From Gemmatimonadaceae bacterium (lineage in GTDB: Bacteria > Gemmatimonadota > Gemmatimonadetes > Gemmatimonadales > Gemmatimonadaceae), in NCBI GenBank assembly GCA_020851455.1, contig JADZCT010000033.1, positions 142,295 to 206,294 on the forward strand: DNA of 64,000 nucleotides. The letters are read 5' to 3'. Numbering within the stretch: the first letter of the stretch is position 1; every line of letters begins with the position of its first letter. Below the pieces are notes generated by a model. It did not search any database. It saw nothing but the letters and a program-made list of their open reading frames with translations, and was not told the DNA's origin. Positions 16,934 through 25,081 of this stretch are shown here, in pieces. A program made the translations under genes and the position numbers.

Positions 16934-17199
16934 GACGCGAGCCCCGGCAGGCTGCGCAGGATCTCAGTCGCGTACTTGACCGCCGTCTGGATGAGCCAGG
17001 GCAGCGCGATGAGCGCCACGCCGGCGACCGCGAGGAGCTTGGGAACGAAGCTGAGAGTCGCTTCCTGAACCTGCGTGACGGCTTGCAGGACGCTCACCGC
17101 GATCCCGACCAGCAGCGCCGCGACCAGCATCGGCGCGGCGAGGAGCAGCGCCATGCTCATGGCATGCCGGGCAAGCGCAACGATTGCCGCGTCCGACAT
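16930..17199 (-). CDS. fliQ: Flagellar export protein FliQ
   Basis: An 89-residue protein with two transmembrane helices separated by the conserved Q-A-V-T-Q-V-Q-E-A-T-L-S-F-V-P-K-L loop, typical of FliQ/SctS. It is a helical-hairpin subunit of the export gate. The start is ATG 17199, which overlaps the stop of the upstream fused fliOP gene (TGATG). An upstream in-frame extension lies inside that gene and is not used. Confidence 0.96.
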   Translation of the reverse strand: MSDAAIVALARHAMSMALLLAAPMLVAALLVGIAVSVLQAVTQVQEATLSFVPKLLAVAGVALIALPWLIQTAVKYATEILRSLPGLAS

Positions 17200-18452
17200 C
17201 AGTGAAAGCTCCGGATCAGGCCCTGCACGACCAGGTTCCACCCGTCCACGAGCACGAACAACAGGAGCTTGAACGGGAGCGAAACCATCGTCGGCGGGAG
17301 CATCATCATGCCCATGGACATCAGCACTGACGCGACGACGATGTCTATGACGAGGAAGGGCAGGAACAACGCAAAGCCCATCTGGAAGGCAACGCGGATC
17401 TCGCTCGTCACGAACGCCGTCATGAGCACCGGCAACGGGATGTCGCGCGCTTCCGCCACCGGCGGATGATCCGCGAGGGAGAGGTAGAGCTGCACGTCCG
17501 ACGGGCGCGTTTCGCGCAGCATGAACTCCCGGAAAGGCTGTACCCCGGCGGAAAGCATCTGCGCCTGCTCGATCTTGCCGTCGAGCCAGGGAGTGAGCGC
17601 GGCGCGGTTGGCCTCGCTGAGCGTGGGCGCCATCACGAAGCTCGTTATCAGGAGCGCCATCGCGGTGACCACCTGCGGCGGTGGAACGTTCTGGGCGCCG
17701 AGTGCCTGCCTCAGCAGCTGCAGCACGATGAGGACGCGCGTGAAGCTCGTCATGAGCAGCACCAGCATGGGCAGCAGCGTGAGGAGCCCCAGCATGACGA
17801 CCACGCCCACGGTGCCTGAGAGGCGGAGGCCGCCGCCGGCGCCGCCGCTGGACAGCGAGAGGTCGAGCCGCGGGGCAAGACGCGCGAGCGCGGAATCGGC
17901 GCGCGGCATGACCTGGGCAGCGGCGCGGGCGGCGCGGACTCCCTGACGCGGCGGCACAGCGCCGGCAGTCACGCGTCCGGAAGAGTCGGCCGCGAGAACG
18001 GGGTTGCCGCGCGCCGGCGCGTCGGCGCCTGTCGCCTGCGCGAAGGCGGGATGTGCGGCGTACAACAGGCCGATTGCGATGGCCGCCGCGCCGGCGGCCC
18101 GGCGCATCGCGTTCGCCAGCGCGCGCGGCAGAGCCGGCAGCAGGCCGGCCTGTTGCACGCGCGCTTCGGGCAACTCGTCGCGCTCCAGCTCGGCGAGTAC
18201 GCGTACGCCGCCTTCGCCAACGGAAAGCGCCAGGATGCGATCGCCTATCTCCACCAGCACGATTCCCTGGCGCGGGCCAAGCGCAACGCGTCCGATCACC
18301 TTGAGCCCTTGCGTGCTGCCGGCCGCGCGAATGCCCGGAAACGAGCGCAACGCGGCCATCAGCAGCACCACGAGCCCGGCGATCAGCGCCGTGGCGCCGA
18401 CCACTCCGCCCACGGAAGTCATCACGCTCGCGGGGCGGTCATGCCGTCGCAT
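17199..18452 (-). CDS. fliP: FliO-FliP fusion, flagellar export gate
   Basis: A single 417-residue frame carries two proteins usually encoded separately. Residues 1-95 look like FliO: a transmembrane helix (GVVGATALIAGLVVLLMAAL) and a small cytoplasmic domain (LKVIGRVALGPRQGIVLVEI). Residues about 116-140 (MRRAAGAAAIAIGLLYAAHP then A-F-A-Q) look like a FliP signal peptide with an A-F-A cleavage site. Residues 205-417 are canonical FliP (L-L-P-M-L-V-L-L-M-T-S-F-T-R, V-L-R-Q-A-type helix, final L-V-D-G-W-N-L-V-V). No stop lies between the halves. Met116 has no visible Shine-Dalgarno. The start (18452 or Met11 at 18422) is uncertain; 18452 overlaps fliN by 14 bases. Confidence 0.92.
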   Translation of the reverse strand: MRRHDRPASVMTSVGGVVGATALIAGLVVLLMAALRSFPGIRAAGSTQGLKVIGRVALGPRQGIVLVEIGDRILALSVGEGGVRVLAELERDELPEARVQQAGLLPALPRALANAMRRAAGAAAIAIGLLYAAHPAFAQATGADAPARGNPVLAADSSGRVTAGAVPPRQGVRAARAAAQVMPRADSALARLAPRLDLSLSSGGAGGGLRLSGTVGVVVMLGLLTLLPMLVLLMTSFTRVLIVLQLLRQALGAQNVPPPQVVTAMALLITSFVMAPTLSEANRAALTPWLDGKIEQAQMLSAGVQPFREFMLRETRPSDVQLYLSLADHPPVAEARDIPLPVLMTAFVTSEIRVAFQMGFALFLPFLVIDIVVASVLMSMGMMMLPPTMVSLPFKLLLFVLVDGWNLVVQGLIRSFH

Positions 18453-18780
18453 CCGGCGACGGCGTCCGCGGGATGAGCCGCGTGATGCGAATACCGAAGT
18501 GCTCGTTTATTACGACCACTTCGCCCTCGCCGAAACGCCGGTCGCCAACGATGATGTCAACCGGCTCGCCCGCCATTCGCTCGAGCTGGATCACCGACCC
18601 TCGCCCAAGCCGCAGGATGTCCTGCACGGTCATACGCGTCTTGCCGAGCTCTATGGTCACGGGGATCGGGAGGTCGAGCAAGGTATGGAACGGATTCTCG
18701 CGGCTCGCGTCCGTGGCGCTGTCGAAATCCGCAAGGGAAGGAGGCGCCGCGGCGGCAGCATCTGCGTGCGGAATAGTCAT
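18439..18780 (-). CDS. fliN: Flagellar motor switch protein FliN
   Basis: A 113-residue SpoA-domain protein. A short disordered N-terminus precedes the SpoA core: L-L-D-L-P-I-P-V-T-I-E-L-G-K-T-R-M-T-V, G-R-G-S-V-I-Q-L-E-R, P-V-D-I-I-V-G-D-R and N-E-H-F-G-I-R-I-T. FliN builds the bottom of the C ring with FliM. GGAA lies eight bases upstream of the ATG. It follows fliM by 15 bases. Confidence 0.96.
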   Translation of the reverse strand: MTIPHADAAAAAPPSLADFDSATDASRENPFHTLLDLPIPVTIELGKTRMTVQDILRLGRGSVIQLERMAGEPVDIIVGDRRFGEGEVVVINEHFGIRITRLIPRTPSPDATA

Positions 18781-18795
18781 CGGTGGCTTCCTTGG

Positions 18796-19797
18796 TCAGG
18801 CCGTCGGTGGCAGGTTGGTCTCGATGGACTCGTGCGGATCCAGTATCCGGACCGCGATCTGGGTGTTGACGCGGCCTGGAGATGCATGAAAGCGAAGGTT
18901 TTCCGAGACGAAGACCTCGAGGCGCGCGTGGGCCGGTATGTTGGTGCGCAGGACCTGGCCGGGCACCGCCCGCAGGAGTTCCGCCATGCGGACCCTGGTC
19001 GCCGGAAGGCGCGCGGCCACGTCGAGCGACGTTCGCCGCAGCGATGCCTCGATCAGCACGTGGTTCGCCTGCTGCTCCTCGAGCGACAGCTTCCGCCCCT
19101 GTATGCCGGCTTCCTCGCCCGGCGAGAAGAAGCTGTCGAGGGCGAGGAACGGCAGACAGACGATGAGGAGCGAGCTCGCGCCGTCGCAACTCACCTCCAG
19201 CGTCGCCACGAGCACCGGCTCCTCGCGATTCATCAGCTGAACCATGTCCGGCGAGAACTCGAACCCCGCGATTTCGCATGGCAAGCGGACGTAATCCCGC
19301 CAGACTTCAGTCAGCGCTCCAATCACGTGCTCTACGAACGTCCGGATCGCGAGCCGCTCGATCGGCGTGAGCCCGCGCGAGATGTCCAGCGGCGCGCCGC
19401 TGCCGCCGAACAGACGGTCCACGAGCAGCGATGCCAGCGAGTAGCCGACGTCAACTGCGCCCCTGTGACCGTTGCCGTCGCGCACGTCGAATCCGAACGT
19501 CGCGCAGGGCGCGGGGAGAGACAGGGTGAACTCCCCGAAGCTGCACTGTTCCACGCCCACCAGGCGTGTTTCGACTGGACGCCGCACGCGACCGAGCAGC
19601 CACGCGTCCAGCGCTTTGGCGAAGCGGTCGTAGATGCCCTCGAGCGTACGCTGCCGCTCCTTGGATACGCGGCGCGGACGCCGGAAGTCGTAGAGTTGCG
19701 CGTCCGCATGCGCAGCTTGCCGCGGCGCTGCCTCGGCGCTCAGCCCCTTCGAGAGCAGCAGGTCAATGTCGGTCTGCGACAGACTTTCGTCAGCCAC
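18796..19797 (-). CDS. fliM: Flagellar motor switch protein FliM
   Basis: A 333-residue C-ring protein. The N-terminal CheY-P-binding peptide is A-D-E-S-L-S-Q-T-D-I-D-L-L-L. The CheC-like middle domain includes T-P-I-E-R-L-A-I-R, and the C-terminal SpoA domain includes V-P-G-Q-V-L-R-T-N and N-L-R-F-H-A. FliM receives CheY-P and switches rotation direction; the conserved N-terminal peptide implies that the CheY encoded at 45.7 kb acts here. The start is GTG 19797, 15 bases after the fliL stop. Confidence 0.96.
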   Translation of the reverse strand: MADESLSQTDIDLLLSKGLSAEAAPRQAAHADAQLYDFRRPRRVSKERQRTLEGIYDRFAKALDAWLLGRVRRPVETRLVGVEQCSFGEFTLSLPAPCATFGFDVRDGNGHRGAVDVGYSLASLLVDRLFGGSGAPLDISRGLTPIERLAIRTFVEHVIGALTEVWRDYVRLPCEIAGFEFSPDMVQLMNREEPVLVATLEVSCDGASSLLIVCLPFLALDSFFSPGEEAGIQGRKLSLEEQQANHVLIEASLRRTSLDVAARLPATRVRMAELLRAVPGQVLRTNIPAHARLEVFVSENLRFHASPGRVNTQIAVRILDPHESIETNLPPTA

Positions 19798-19812
19798 GGC
19801 GCTGTCTCTGCT

Positions 19813-20358
19813 CTATTGGATGACGAACTGCGGGAAGTACACGGCGGCGACGATGCGGGCGCCGGCAAGCGAGTCAACGCCCACCTGGATCCTCGCCCGG
19901 AGGTCGCCGCGCCTGGCAATGTCGGTAAGGTCCTCCACAGTTAACGACCCGAGGATGCCCAGCACCATGTCGCGGAGGGCGGCGTCGCGCGCCTTGACGG
20001 TACCAAGCGCACTCTCGCTCGTCAATTGCAACGCGACGGAGATGAGGAGGAACCTGGAACCGCCGCTCTCGGCCGGGTTGAGGACCATGTTGTCCAGAAG
20101 GTGGACCGGCCCGGCTTCTGCCGACGACGCGGTGTCGTGCGGCGCTGCAGGCGCCGGATGAGCCGCGGCGCGCCGCGCGATGAGCGGCGCTCCAACGAAC
20201 CATCCGCCGCCAATGCCAAGCGCGATTCCCGCCGCCGCGGCAATAGCCACCTTCAACACCTTCCCCTTTGCGGGTTGCTGGACAGCGGCTTCGTCGGGCT
20301 GCGCGTCGTCCGCGGCGGGAAGGGTGGTATCGGCCTGTGTCGTCGCTTCGGCTGGCAT
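19813..20358 (-). CDS. fliL: Flagellar basal-body-associated protein FliL
   Basis: About 181 residues: an acidic N-terminus, one transmembrane helix (VLKVAIAAAAGIALGIGGGWFV), an Ala/Pro-rich linker and the periplasmic FliL domain (H-L-L-D-N-M-V-L-N-P-A, R-F-L-L-I-S-V-A-L-Q-L, then R-D-M-V-L-G-I-L-G-S-L-T-V-E-D-L). FliL rings the stator and supports torque. ATG 20358 is preferred over the Met ten codons upstream (20388), because the -12 element of the promoter at 20394-20409 would place transcription start near 20383. It is the first gene of the second half of the cluster. Confidence 0.93.
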   Translation of the reverse strand: MPAEATTQADTTLPAADDAQPDEAAVQQPAKGKVLKVAIAAAAGIALGIGGGWFVGAPLIARRAAAHPAPAAPHDTASSAEAGPVHLLDNMVLNPAESGGSRFLLISVALQLTSESALGTVKARDAALRDMVLGILGSLTVEDLTDIARRGDLRARIQVGVDSLAGARIVAAVYFPQFVIQ

Positions 20359-20393
20359 GCGTGGCGGTGGGTTGGAAGTCGCCCACATGCCAT

Positions 20394-20409
20394 TGCACGT
20401 CGCGTGCCA
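20394..20409 (-). promoter_or_regulatory. Sigma-54-type -24/-12 promoter of fliL
   Basis: On the minus strand the sequence is TGGCACGCGACGTGCA. The GG and GC doublets lie 12 bases apart, and 11 of the 12 fixed positions of the consensus TGGCACG-N4-TTGCA match; only the first T of TTGCA differs. It lies about 25 bases upstream of the fliL start and 56 bases below the hairpin that ends the flgB-flgE half of the cluster. Confidence 0.8.
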
Positions 20410-20464
20410 CTCCGCTCAGCGCGAGCGCCGGCGAGCCCGGCGCTCCGGCCGGCACAATGCAAGC

Positions 20465-20499
20465 GCGTCATGGGCCGGCGCTGAGCCAGCCCATGACGC
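20465..20499 (-). terminator. Hairpin between flgE and fliL
   Basis: GCGTCATGGGC at 20465-20475 pairs perfectly with GCCCATGACGC at 20489-20499 (11 base pairs, 13-base loop). On the minus strand it is followed by CTTGCATTGTG rather than a clean T run, so it may be a leaky terminator or a processing site. It lies just after the flgE stop. Confidence 0.55.
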
Positions 20500-20518
20500 T
20501 GCCACTGCCATGTCCGGA

Positions 20519-21844
20519 TCAGCGCTTGAGGTTCACCAGCTCCTGCAGCATCTCGTCGCTCGTGGTGATGACCTTGCTGTTGGCCTGGAAGCCGCGCTGC
20601 GCGACGATCATCGCGGTAAACTCATTCGCGAGATCCACGTTCGACATCTCGAGCGCGCCGCTCGTCAGTACCGACTGGCTGCCCTCGAGCGCGTAGCCGA
20701 GCACCGCCCCGCCAGAGTTCCCGGACTCCTGGTACATGTTGTCGCCGATCCGCAGAAGGCCCGCCGGGTTGTTGAAGTCCGCGAGGACGATCTGCGCGAG
20801 CGAAACGTTGACGCCATTGGTGAAGGAACCTGTAATGACGCCGGCCCGGTCTATCGTGAAGTTCTGCAGCGTGCCGGATGTGTACCCATTCTGGTCACGC
20901 AGCACAGCGTTGGTGGTGGACGAGAACTGGCTCAGCCCGTCCACGCCGCTGCCGAAGTCGAGCGTGACGCTCATGTCGCTGGCTCCCGGCGGCGAAAATG
21001 ATATCGTGCCGGAAGCTGTTGCCGGGTCAAGTGTGCCGTCATCCCGGAACGTCAGGGTTCCGCTGCCGTTGATGGAACCGGACGGCACCCCCGCGGCCAC
21101 GAGACTCGTGTCGTCCATCTGCCACTCCCACGTCCCGGGGCCGGACTTGTAGATCTGGATCCTCAGGTCGTACTTCGTGCCGAGCGAATCATACACAGTG
21201 ATCGCTGCTTCAGTCCACGATGCCTTGTTCGCCGCCACACCCTGTGTGTCGGGGCCAAATCCGCCCGTCAGCGGGCCGGCGCCGTCCGGGTCGCTGAGAT
21301 CGAACTCCGGCGCGGCGGCATCGAGGTTGCCACGCAGCTTCACGCTGGTGGTCTGCTTTGCCGGCGTCTTCTGCCCGAACGGAAGCTGGATGTCCTGCAC
21401 GCTGTTCTCGAGCACACCGTTCACCGCGCGCCGGCCCTGCACGATGAATCCGTTGGTCGGCGACACCAGTTTGCCGTCTGCGTCAACCTGGAAGTTGCCC
21501 GATCGGGTGTAATAGCTCTGGTTCCCCTTGCGTACGACGAAGAACGAATCGCCCTGGATCGCCACGTCTGTGTTCAGGCCAGTCGTCTCGAGGTTGCCCT
21601 GCGACATCAGCGTGTCAACGGAGCCGATCTGCATTCCCAGCCCGACCTGGATCGGGTTGATGCCGCCCTGGTTGCCCGGTGGCCGGCTCGCGCCCTGCAG
21701 CAACTGGGCGAAGCCTTCTTTGAAGGTGACGCGCCCGGACTTGAATGCCACGGTATTCACGTTTGCGATGTTGTTGCCGATCACGTCGAGCCGTGCCTGA
21801 TGGTTCCGAAGACCGGAGACGCCGGCGAAGAGCGAGCGAAGCAT
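20519..21844 (-). CDS. flgE: Flagellar hook protein FlgE
   Basis: A 441-residue hook subunit. The N-terminus has L-F-A-G-V-S-G-L-R-N-H-Q-A-R-L-D-V-I-G-N-N-I-A-N-V-N, written here in separated letters, and T-V-A-F-K-S. The middle shows hook-type repeats (V-Y-D-S-L-G-T-K-Y-D-L-R). The C-terminus has N-V-D-L-A-N-E-F-T-A-M-I-V-A-Q-R-G-F-Q-A-N-S-K-V-I-T-T, diagnostic for FlgE. A GGAG lies upstream of the ATG. It follows flgD by 17 bases and ends in front of a hairpin. Confidence 0.97.
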   Translation of the reverse strand: MLRSLFAGVSGLRNHQARLDVIGNNIANVNTVAFKSGRVTFKEGFAQLLQGASRPPGNQGGINPIQVGLGMQIGSVDTLMSQGNLETTGLNTDVAIQGDSFFVVRKGNQSYYTRSGNFQVDADGKLVSPTNGFIVQGRRAVNGVLENSVQDIQLPFGQKTPAKQTTSVKLRGNLDAAAPEFDLSDPDGAGPLTGGFGPDTQGVAANKASWTEAAITVYDSLGTKYDLRIQIYKSGPGTWEWQMDDTSLVAAGVPSGSINGSGTLTFRDDGTLDPATASGTISFSPPGASDMSVTLDFGSGVDGLSQFSSTTNAVLRDQNGYTSGTLQNFTIDRAGVITGSFTNGVNVSLAQIVLADFNNPAGLLRIGDNMYQESGNSGGAVLGYALEGSQSVLTSGALEMSNVDLANEFTAMIVAQRGFQANSKVITTSDEMLQELVNLKR

Positions 21845-21861
21845 CGGGTTCTCCCTGCAGG

Positions 21862-22530
21862 TTAGGGGTGAGCCGTCACGGAGCGGACGGCCGTAAGGGG
21901 GTACGTGCGGTCGCCCGATGTGAACACGAGCGTTCCATCCTGGAATCCGATTCCGTCAATGGTGACCGGGACGGAGGCAGCGGGGTGTGTTGTTGCCTTG
22001 CCGGAGGAGAAGTCGAACTCCACGCGGTACCGGCCCGCGGGAAGGCCGCGCGTGATCGCGTCCAGGGGGACGCGCAGCGGGCCAGCGCCCACGGCGCCAA
22101 AATCGTGTGTCGCCACGGTCTTGCCGGCGTCGTCCACGAGGCGTAGCGAGAGCGACCCGCCGGAGCCTTCCACGGTGGCGGACACCCATGGAGTGGCGCC
22201 GTCTCCCGCTACGATCTCGTCGCTGTCCACTACCGCCGTCTTGCCAACCATCGCGAGTGCGGTGGACCGGTCAATCGCCGCGCTCAGACCACTCGACTCA
22301 GCCGACTGCGCCCTCAGGATGTTCCCGATGTCAACCAGCTGCTCCAGCGAGGAGAACTGCGCCAACTGCGTTGCCATTGCCGTACCGTCCGACGGGTTCA
22401 GCGGATCCTGGTGACGAAGCTGCGCCACCAGGAGCTTCATGAAGGCGTCCTGCCCGAGCGCACCGCCAGGCGCGGCGGGAGCCGCCGGCTGCTGTGCAGC
22501 TGTTTGCGAAGACTGGACTGCCGCGATCAT
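21862..22530 (-). CDS. flgD: Hook assembly scaffold FlgD
   Basis: A 222-residue hook-cap protein. The N-terminal signature L-G-Q-D-A-F-M-K-L-L-V-A-Q-L-R-H-Q-D-P-L-N-P is plain, followed by A-T-Q-L-A-Q-F-S-S-L-E-Q-L. The C-terminal half contains FLN-like and tudor-like strands (V-E-F-D-F-S-S-G). FlgD sits at the tip of the growing hook. The ATG overlaps the fliK stop (ATGA), the usual fliK-flgD-flgE order. Confidence 0.96.
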   Translation of the reverse strand: MIAAVQSSQTAAQQPAAPAAPGGALGQDAFMKLLVAQLRHQDPLNPSDGTAMATQLAQFSSLEQLVDIGNILRAQSAESSGLSAAIDRSTALAMVGKTAVVDSDEIVAGDGATPWVSATVEGSGGSLSLRLVDDAGKTVATHDFGAVGAGPLRVPLDAITRGLPAGRYRVEFDFSSGKATTHPAASVPVTIDGIGFQDGTLVFTSGDRTYPLTAVRSVTAHP

Positions 22531-24434
22531 TCACGCTCCTGGTATTGGTCACGCCTGGGCCGGTGGCGGTTGCGGCTCTCCGCCGCCTGGTGCCGGAGCG
22601 GAGGTCGGTCGTCATCGGCGCCTGATGATTCATGCCTTCCCCCTGCGAAGATCATGCCAGCGGTATGCTCGCGGTCCGCGAGCGCGCTGGACGCCGATAC
22701 GACCTGTCCCTGCATGCGTTCCCTCGTTGCAGGCCCCGAGTCAACCGACGTCGCCGCATGCCGGATGGTGATCGCATCGGCGCGCAGCCCAAGGTCTGCC
22801 AGCGCTTCGTGCAATTGCCCGCTCGCTGAGGAAAGTTCTGCCGCATGTGCTGAACTTGCCGTTCGAATCGCGGCCTGTAACGCGCTTCCACGCAGGCTTA
22901 CGACAATTCGGGTGAGGTCGCCGTTGGCATCCGCTGCGTGCATCGTAATGGACGACGGCGATGCGACGTTGCGAGCTGTGAGCAGCTCGCTTACCCGCGC
23001 AACGCGCTGCACTACGTCCGCCCGCGGCAGTGGCTGGGCGGGAAGCGCGGCGTCCGGAACGGCCGCTGGGCGTGGCGCGGCCACGCGCGTCGCGTCAGCG
23101 GGCGCAAACGGTGCTGCGGGCTGCCGCGCAAGTTCTACGTGCCCGGGGTCCCTTGGGCCCAGCGTGCGCAATCCTTCGTCAGCCGCGATTGCGTGCATGC
23201 GCTCATAGGCCCGCGCGCTGCCCTCGGGCCCGTCAACGATGAGGTCAGCCGCAGCGCCGCTCCGGTGGCGTGAGTTGCGCGTCCATGTGACGATTGGCCC
23301 TGGATCTGTGCGGCCCTGGGCATACAGTGCCTCCTGCCGACCCTGCGTGCGCGTCGTCTCCGCAACGCGCACCTGGATGCCTTCTTCCCTCAGACGTGAG
23401 ATCACTCGGGTAAGCGGACGGCGGAAAGCAGGGTCGAGCGCATCCATGTCGCGCACCACCGCATCCGGACGCATCCGCCCACTGCTATGCGCGCTAGGTG
23501 GCGCATCGCGCGACGCATTCGCGATTGCTGGCGCGGGCGCGGCCGCCCTGCCCGGCTTGGCTCGAATGACATCGGCTCCAAGCGGCTCGCTCCGCCCGCC
23601 TTCGCGGGTCGGCGCGGCCGGCCCGCCTTCACCCGCAGGCACACCCGGTCCCGTTGCCGTTGCGGCAGCCGACGTGCCCGATATCAGCGCAGCCGTGAGC
23701 GCACCCGTAAGCGTAGCGGTGGTGGCAGCGGTGGTTCCAGCCGAGAGCGCACCTACTGGTGCATTCGCGGGTGTAGCTACTGGTGCGTTCGCGGGTATAG
23801 CTGCTGGCGCGGCCGCCGGGACGACGCCGCTCCACACATCGCCTTCCGTCATCACGCCTGCATCGTCCCGGCGCGAGTCATCCGGCATGAGCTCCCGGCT
23901 TGTCGCAGACGGCTCGTCATCGCCGACGCGCACTGCCGCACCCGGCTCCTTCGGTGCGGCGAAAACCGCGTACGCGCGCGGCGCGTTCCCGGATGCGCGC
24001 GGCGTATTCGCGGATGCGCTCCGTCGCGGTGGATCGTCGGCGCGTCGAGTGGCTACCTCGGTAGCACCACCGGCGGCAGCATCGGCAGTGCGGCTATCGG
24101 CGTCCGATTCGCCAGCGCCATCCTCAGCGAACGACGCAGGAGCCGCAAGGCCTGCGGAGGGCGCGGGCTGCAGTGCCTGCGCCACGAACGCGCACAGCGG
24201 CGGCCCGGCCGCACTGCGCTCCGCGAATCGCGTCCCCGCGCGGCTATCGGTTCGTCCTTCTGCGTCCGCGCTCTCTGTACGCTCTTCGCCAGCCACGCGC
24301 TCGAATACGGCGAGGAAGCTCGCCGCTTCGCCTGCGCGCGCCGCGAACTGCCCAGCGGCGTCGCCGAACGTGCGGCCGACGGCATCCGCAACGGGGAAGA
24401 GCCCGGGCGGCAGCAGGCCGATGCTGTCGCTCAC
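22527..24434 (-). CDS. fliK: FliK hook-length protein with embedded M15 zinc-peptidase domain
   Basis: A 635-residue protein. Residues 1-320 are Ala/Pro-rich and disordered, as in FliK rulers, with short Ala-Pro repeats near 205-230. Residues 328-437 form a peptidase M15-like domain: S388-R-H390-R-S-G-A-A-A-D397, the S-x-H-x-x-G-x-x-x-D zinc site, and D429-P-G-H432-V-E-L, giving His, Asp and His ligands plus an acid three residues before the last His. Residues about 495-560 resemble the FliK C-terminal Flg_hook domain (L-T-R-I-V-V-S-L-R, L-H-E-A-L-A-D-L-G-L). Position between the motE-like gene and flgD is exactly that of fliK. M15 enzymes cut peptidoglycan stem peptides. Nearby FlgJ lacks a muramidase. 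Start GTG 24434. Confidence 0.82.
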   Translation of the reverse strand: MSDSIGLLPPGLFPVADAVGRTFGDAAGQFAARAGEAASFLAVFERVAGEERTESADAEGRTDSRAGTRFAERSAAGPPLCAFVAQALQPAPSAGLAAPASFAEDGAGESDADSRTADAAAGGATEVATRRADDPPRRSASANTPRASGNAPRAYAVFAAPKEPGAAVRVGDDEPSATSRELMPDDSRRDDAGVMTEGDVWSGVVPAAAPAAIPANAPVATPANAPVGALSAGTTAATTATLTGALTAALISGTSAAATATGPGVPAGEGGPAAPTREGGRSEPLGADVIRAKPGRAAAPAPAIANASRDAPPSAHSSGRMRPDAVVRDMDALDPAFRRPLTRVISRLREEGIQVRVAETTRTQGRQEALYAQGRTDPGPIVTWTRNSRHRSGAAADLIVDGPEGSARAYERMHAIAADEGLRTLGPRDPGHVELARQPAAPFAPADATRVAAPRPAAVPDAALPAQPLPRADVVQRVARVSELLTARNVASPSSITMHAADANGDLTRIVVSLRGSALQAAIRTASSAHAAELSSASGQLHEALADLGLRADAITIRHAATSVDSGPATRERMQGQVVSASSALADREHTAGMIFAGGRHESSGADDDRPPLRHQAAESRNRHRPRRDQYQERE

Positions 24435-24438
24435 GCGA

Positions 24439-25062
24439 CTACTTGCCTGCCGGCCGAATGAGGCCGCGGCTTACCGCCGCGGCCCTGTCGGGCGGTAGAA
24501 ACGCGAGTATCTCGCCGGCCTTGCGCTCGGACAGCGAAACCAGGATGGTGCGTGCATCGGCATCGTCCATGCGCGCAAGCACCTGCGCGGCGGCCTTTGG
24601 CTCCATCGCGCTGAACATCTTCGACAGCCGGTTGCCCATCACCACCGCAGACGGACTCTCGCCCGCGGCACAGCCGGACGCCGCGCAGGTGCTGTCGGTT
24701 CGTGCGGAGGACTGAGGCATGCTTGCGGCCACGCCACGCGCAGGTGCGGCCGCCGTTGCTGCAAGTGAGGGCGTGGCTGTCGCAGCAGCGGCCGTGGGCA
24801 ATGCGGGCGCGGCCGCTACTGCCGCAAGAGCCGGGCGGGCCACGGCGGCGCTCGCCGGCTGCGCAGCGGAATCGGGGGCGTGCTGCACTGCGGCCGCTTC
24901 GCCCTCCGGTGGCGCCGCCGGAGCGGACGCGGCCGTGGAGTCGCCGTGGGTCACACCCGCTGCAGCCGCCTCGTCCGCAACGGCCCGTCGTCCAGCGACT
25001 ATGGACGTCCCGGCTGCTGCAAGAACGAACGCGACGACGAACGGAATCAGCAGCCGGATCAT
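24439..25062 (-). CDS. MotE/YlxF-like membrane protein (MgtE-N-type domain)
   Basis: A 207-residue protein: an N-terminal transmembrane helix (IRLLIPFVVAFVLAAAGTSI), a long Ala-rich periplasmic linker, and a C-terminal MgtE-N/FliG-like domain (L-S-K-M-F-S-A-M-E-P-K-A-A-A-Q-V-L-A-R-M, then A-R-T-I-L-V-S-L-S-E-R-K-A-G-E-I-L). Proteins of this type lie between fliJ and fliK in many bacteria (YlxF in Bacillus, MotE in Rhizobium, where it stabilises MotC). The exact role here is unknown, but a periplasmic motor or rod helper is likely. Two Cys near residues 130-136 could form a disulfide. Confidence 0.8.
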   Translation of the reverse strand: MIRLLIPFVVAFVLAAAGTSIVAGRRAVADEAAAAGVTHGDSTAASAPAAPPEGEAAAVQHAPDSAAQPASAAVARPALAAVAAAPALPTAAAATATPSLAATAAAPARGVAASMPQSSARTDSTCAASGCAAGESPSAVVMGNRLSKMFSAMEPKAAAQVLARMDDADARTILVSLSERKAGEILAFLPPDRAAAVSRGLIRPAGK

Positions 25063-25081
25063 TGCACGACCTCCACGGTGG

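Noticed and set aside
18004..19944. A 646-codon plus-strand open frame opposite fliP, fliN and fliM
   Set aside because: It lies antisense to three well-supported genes, has very Arg/His-rich composition and no domain signature; it is a shadow of the high-GC coding strand.
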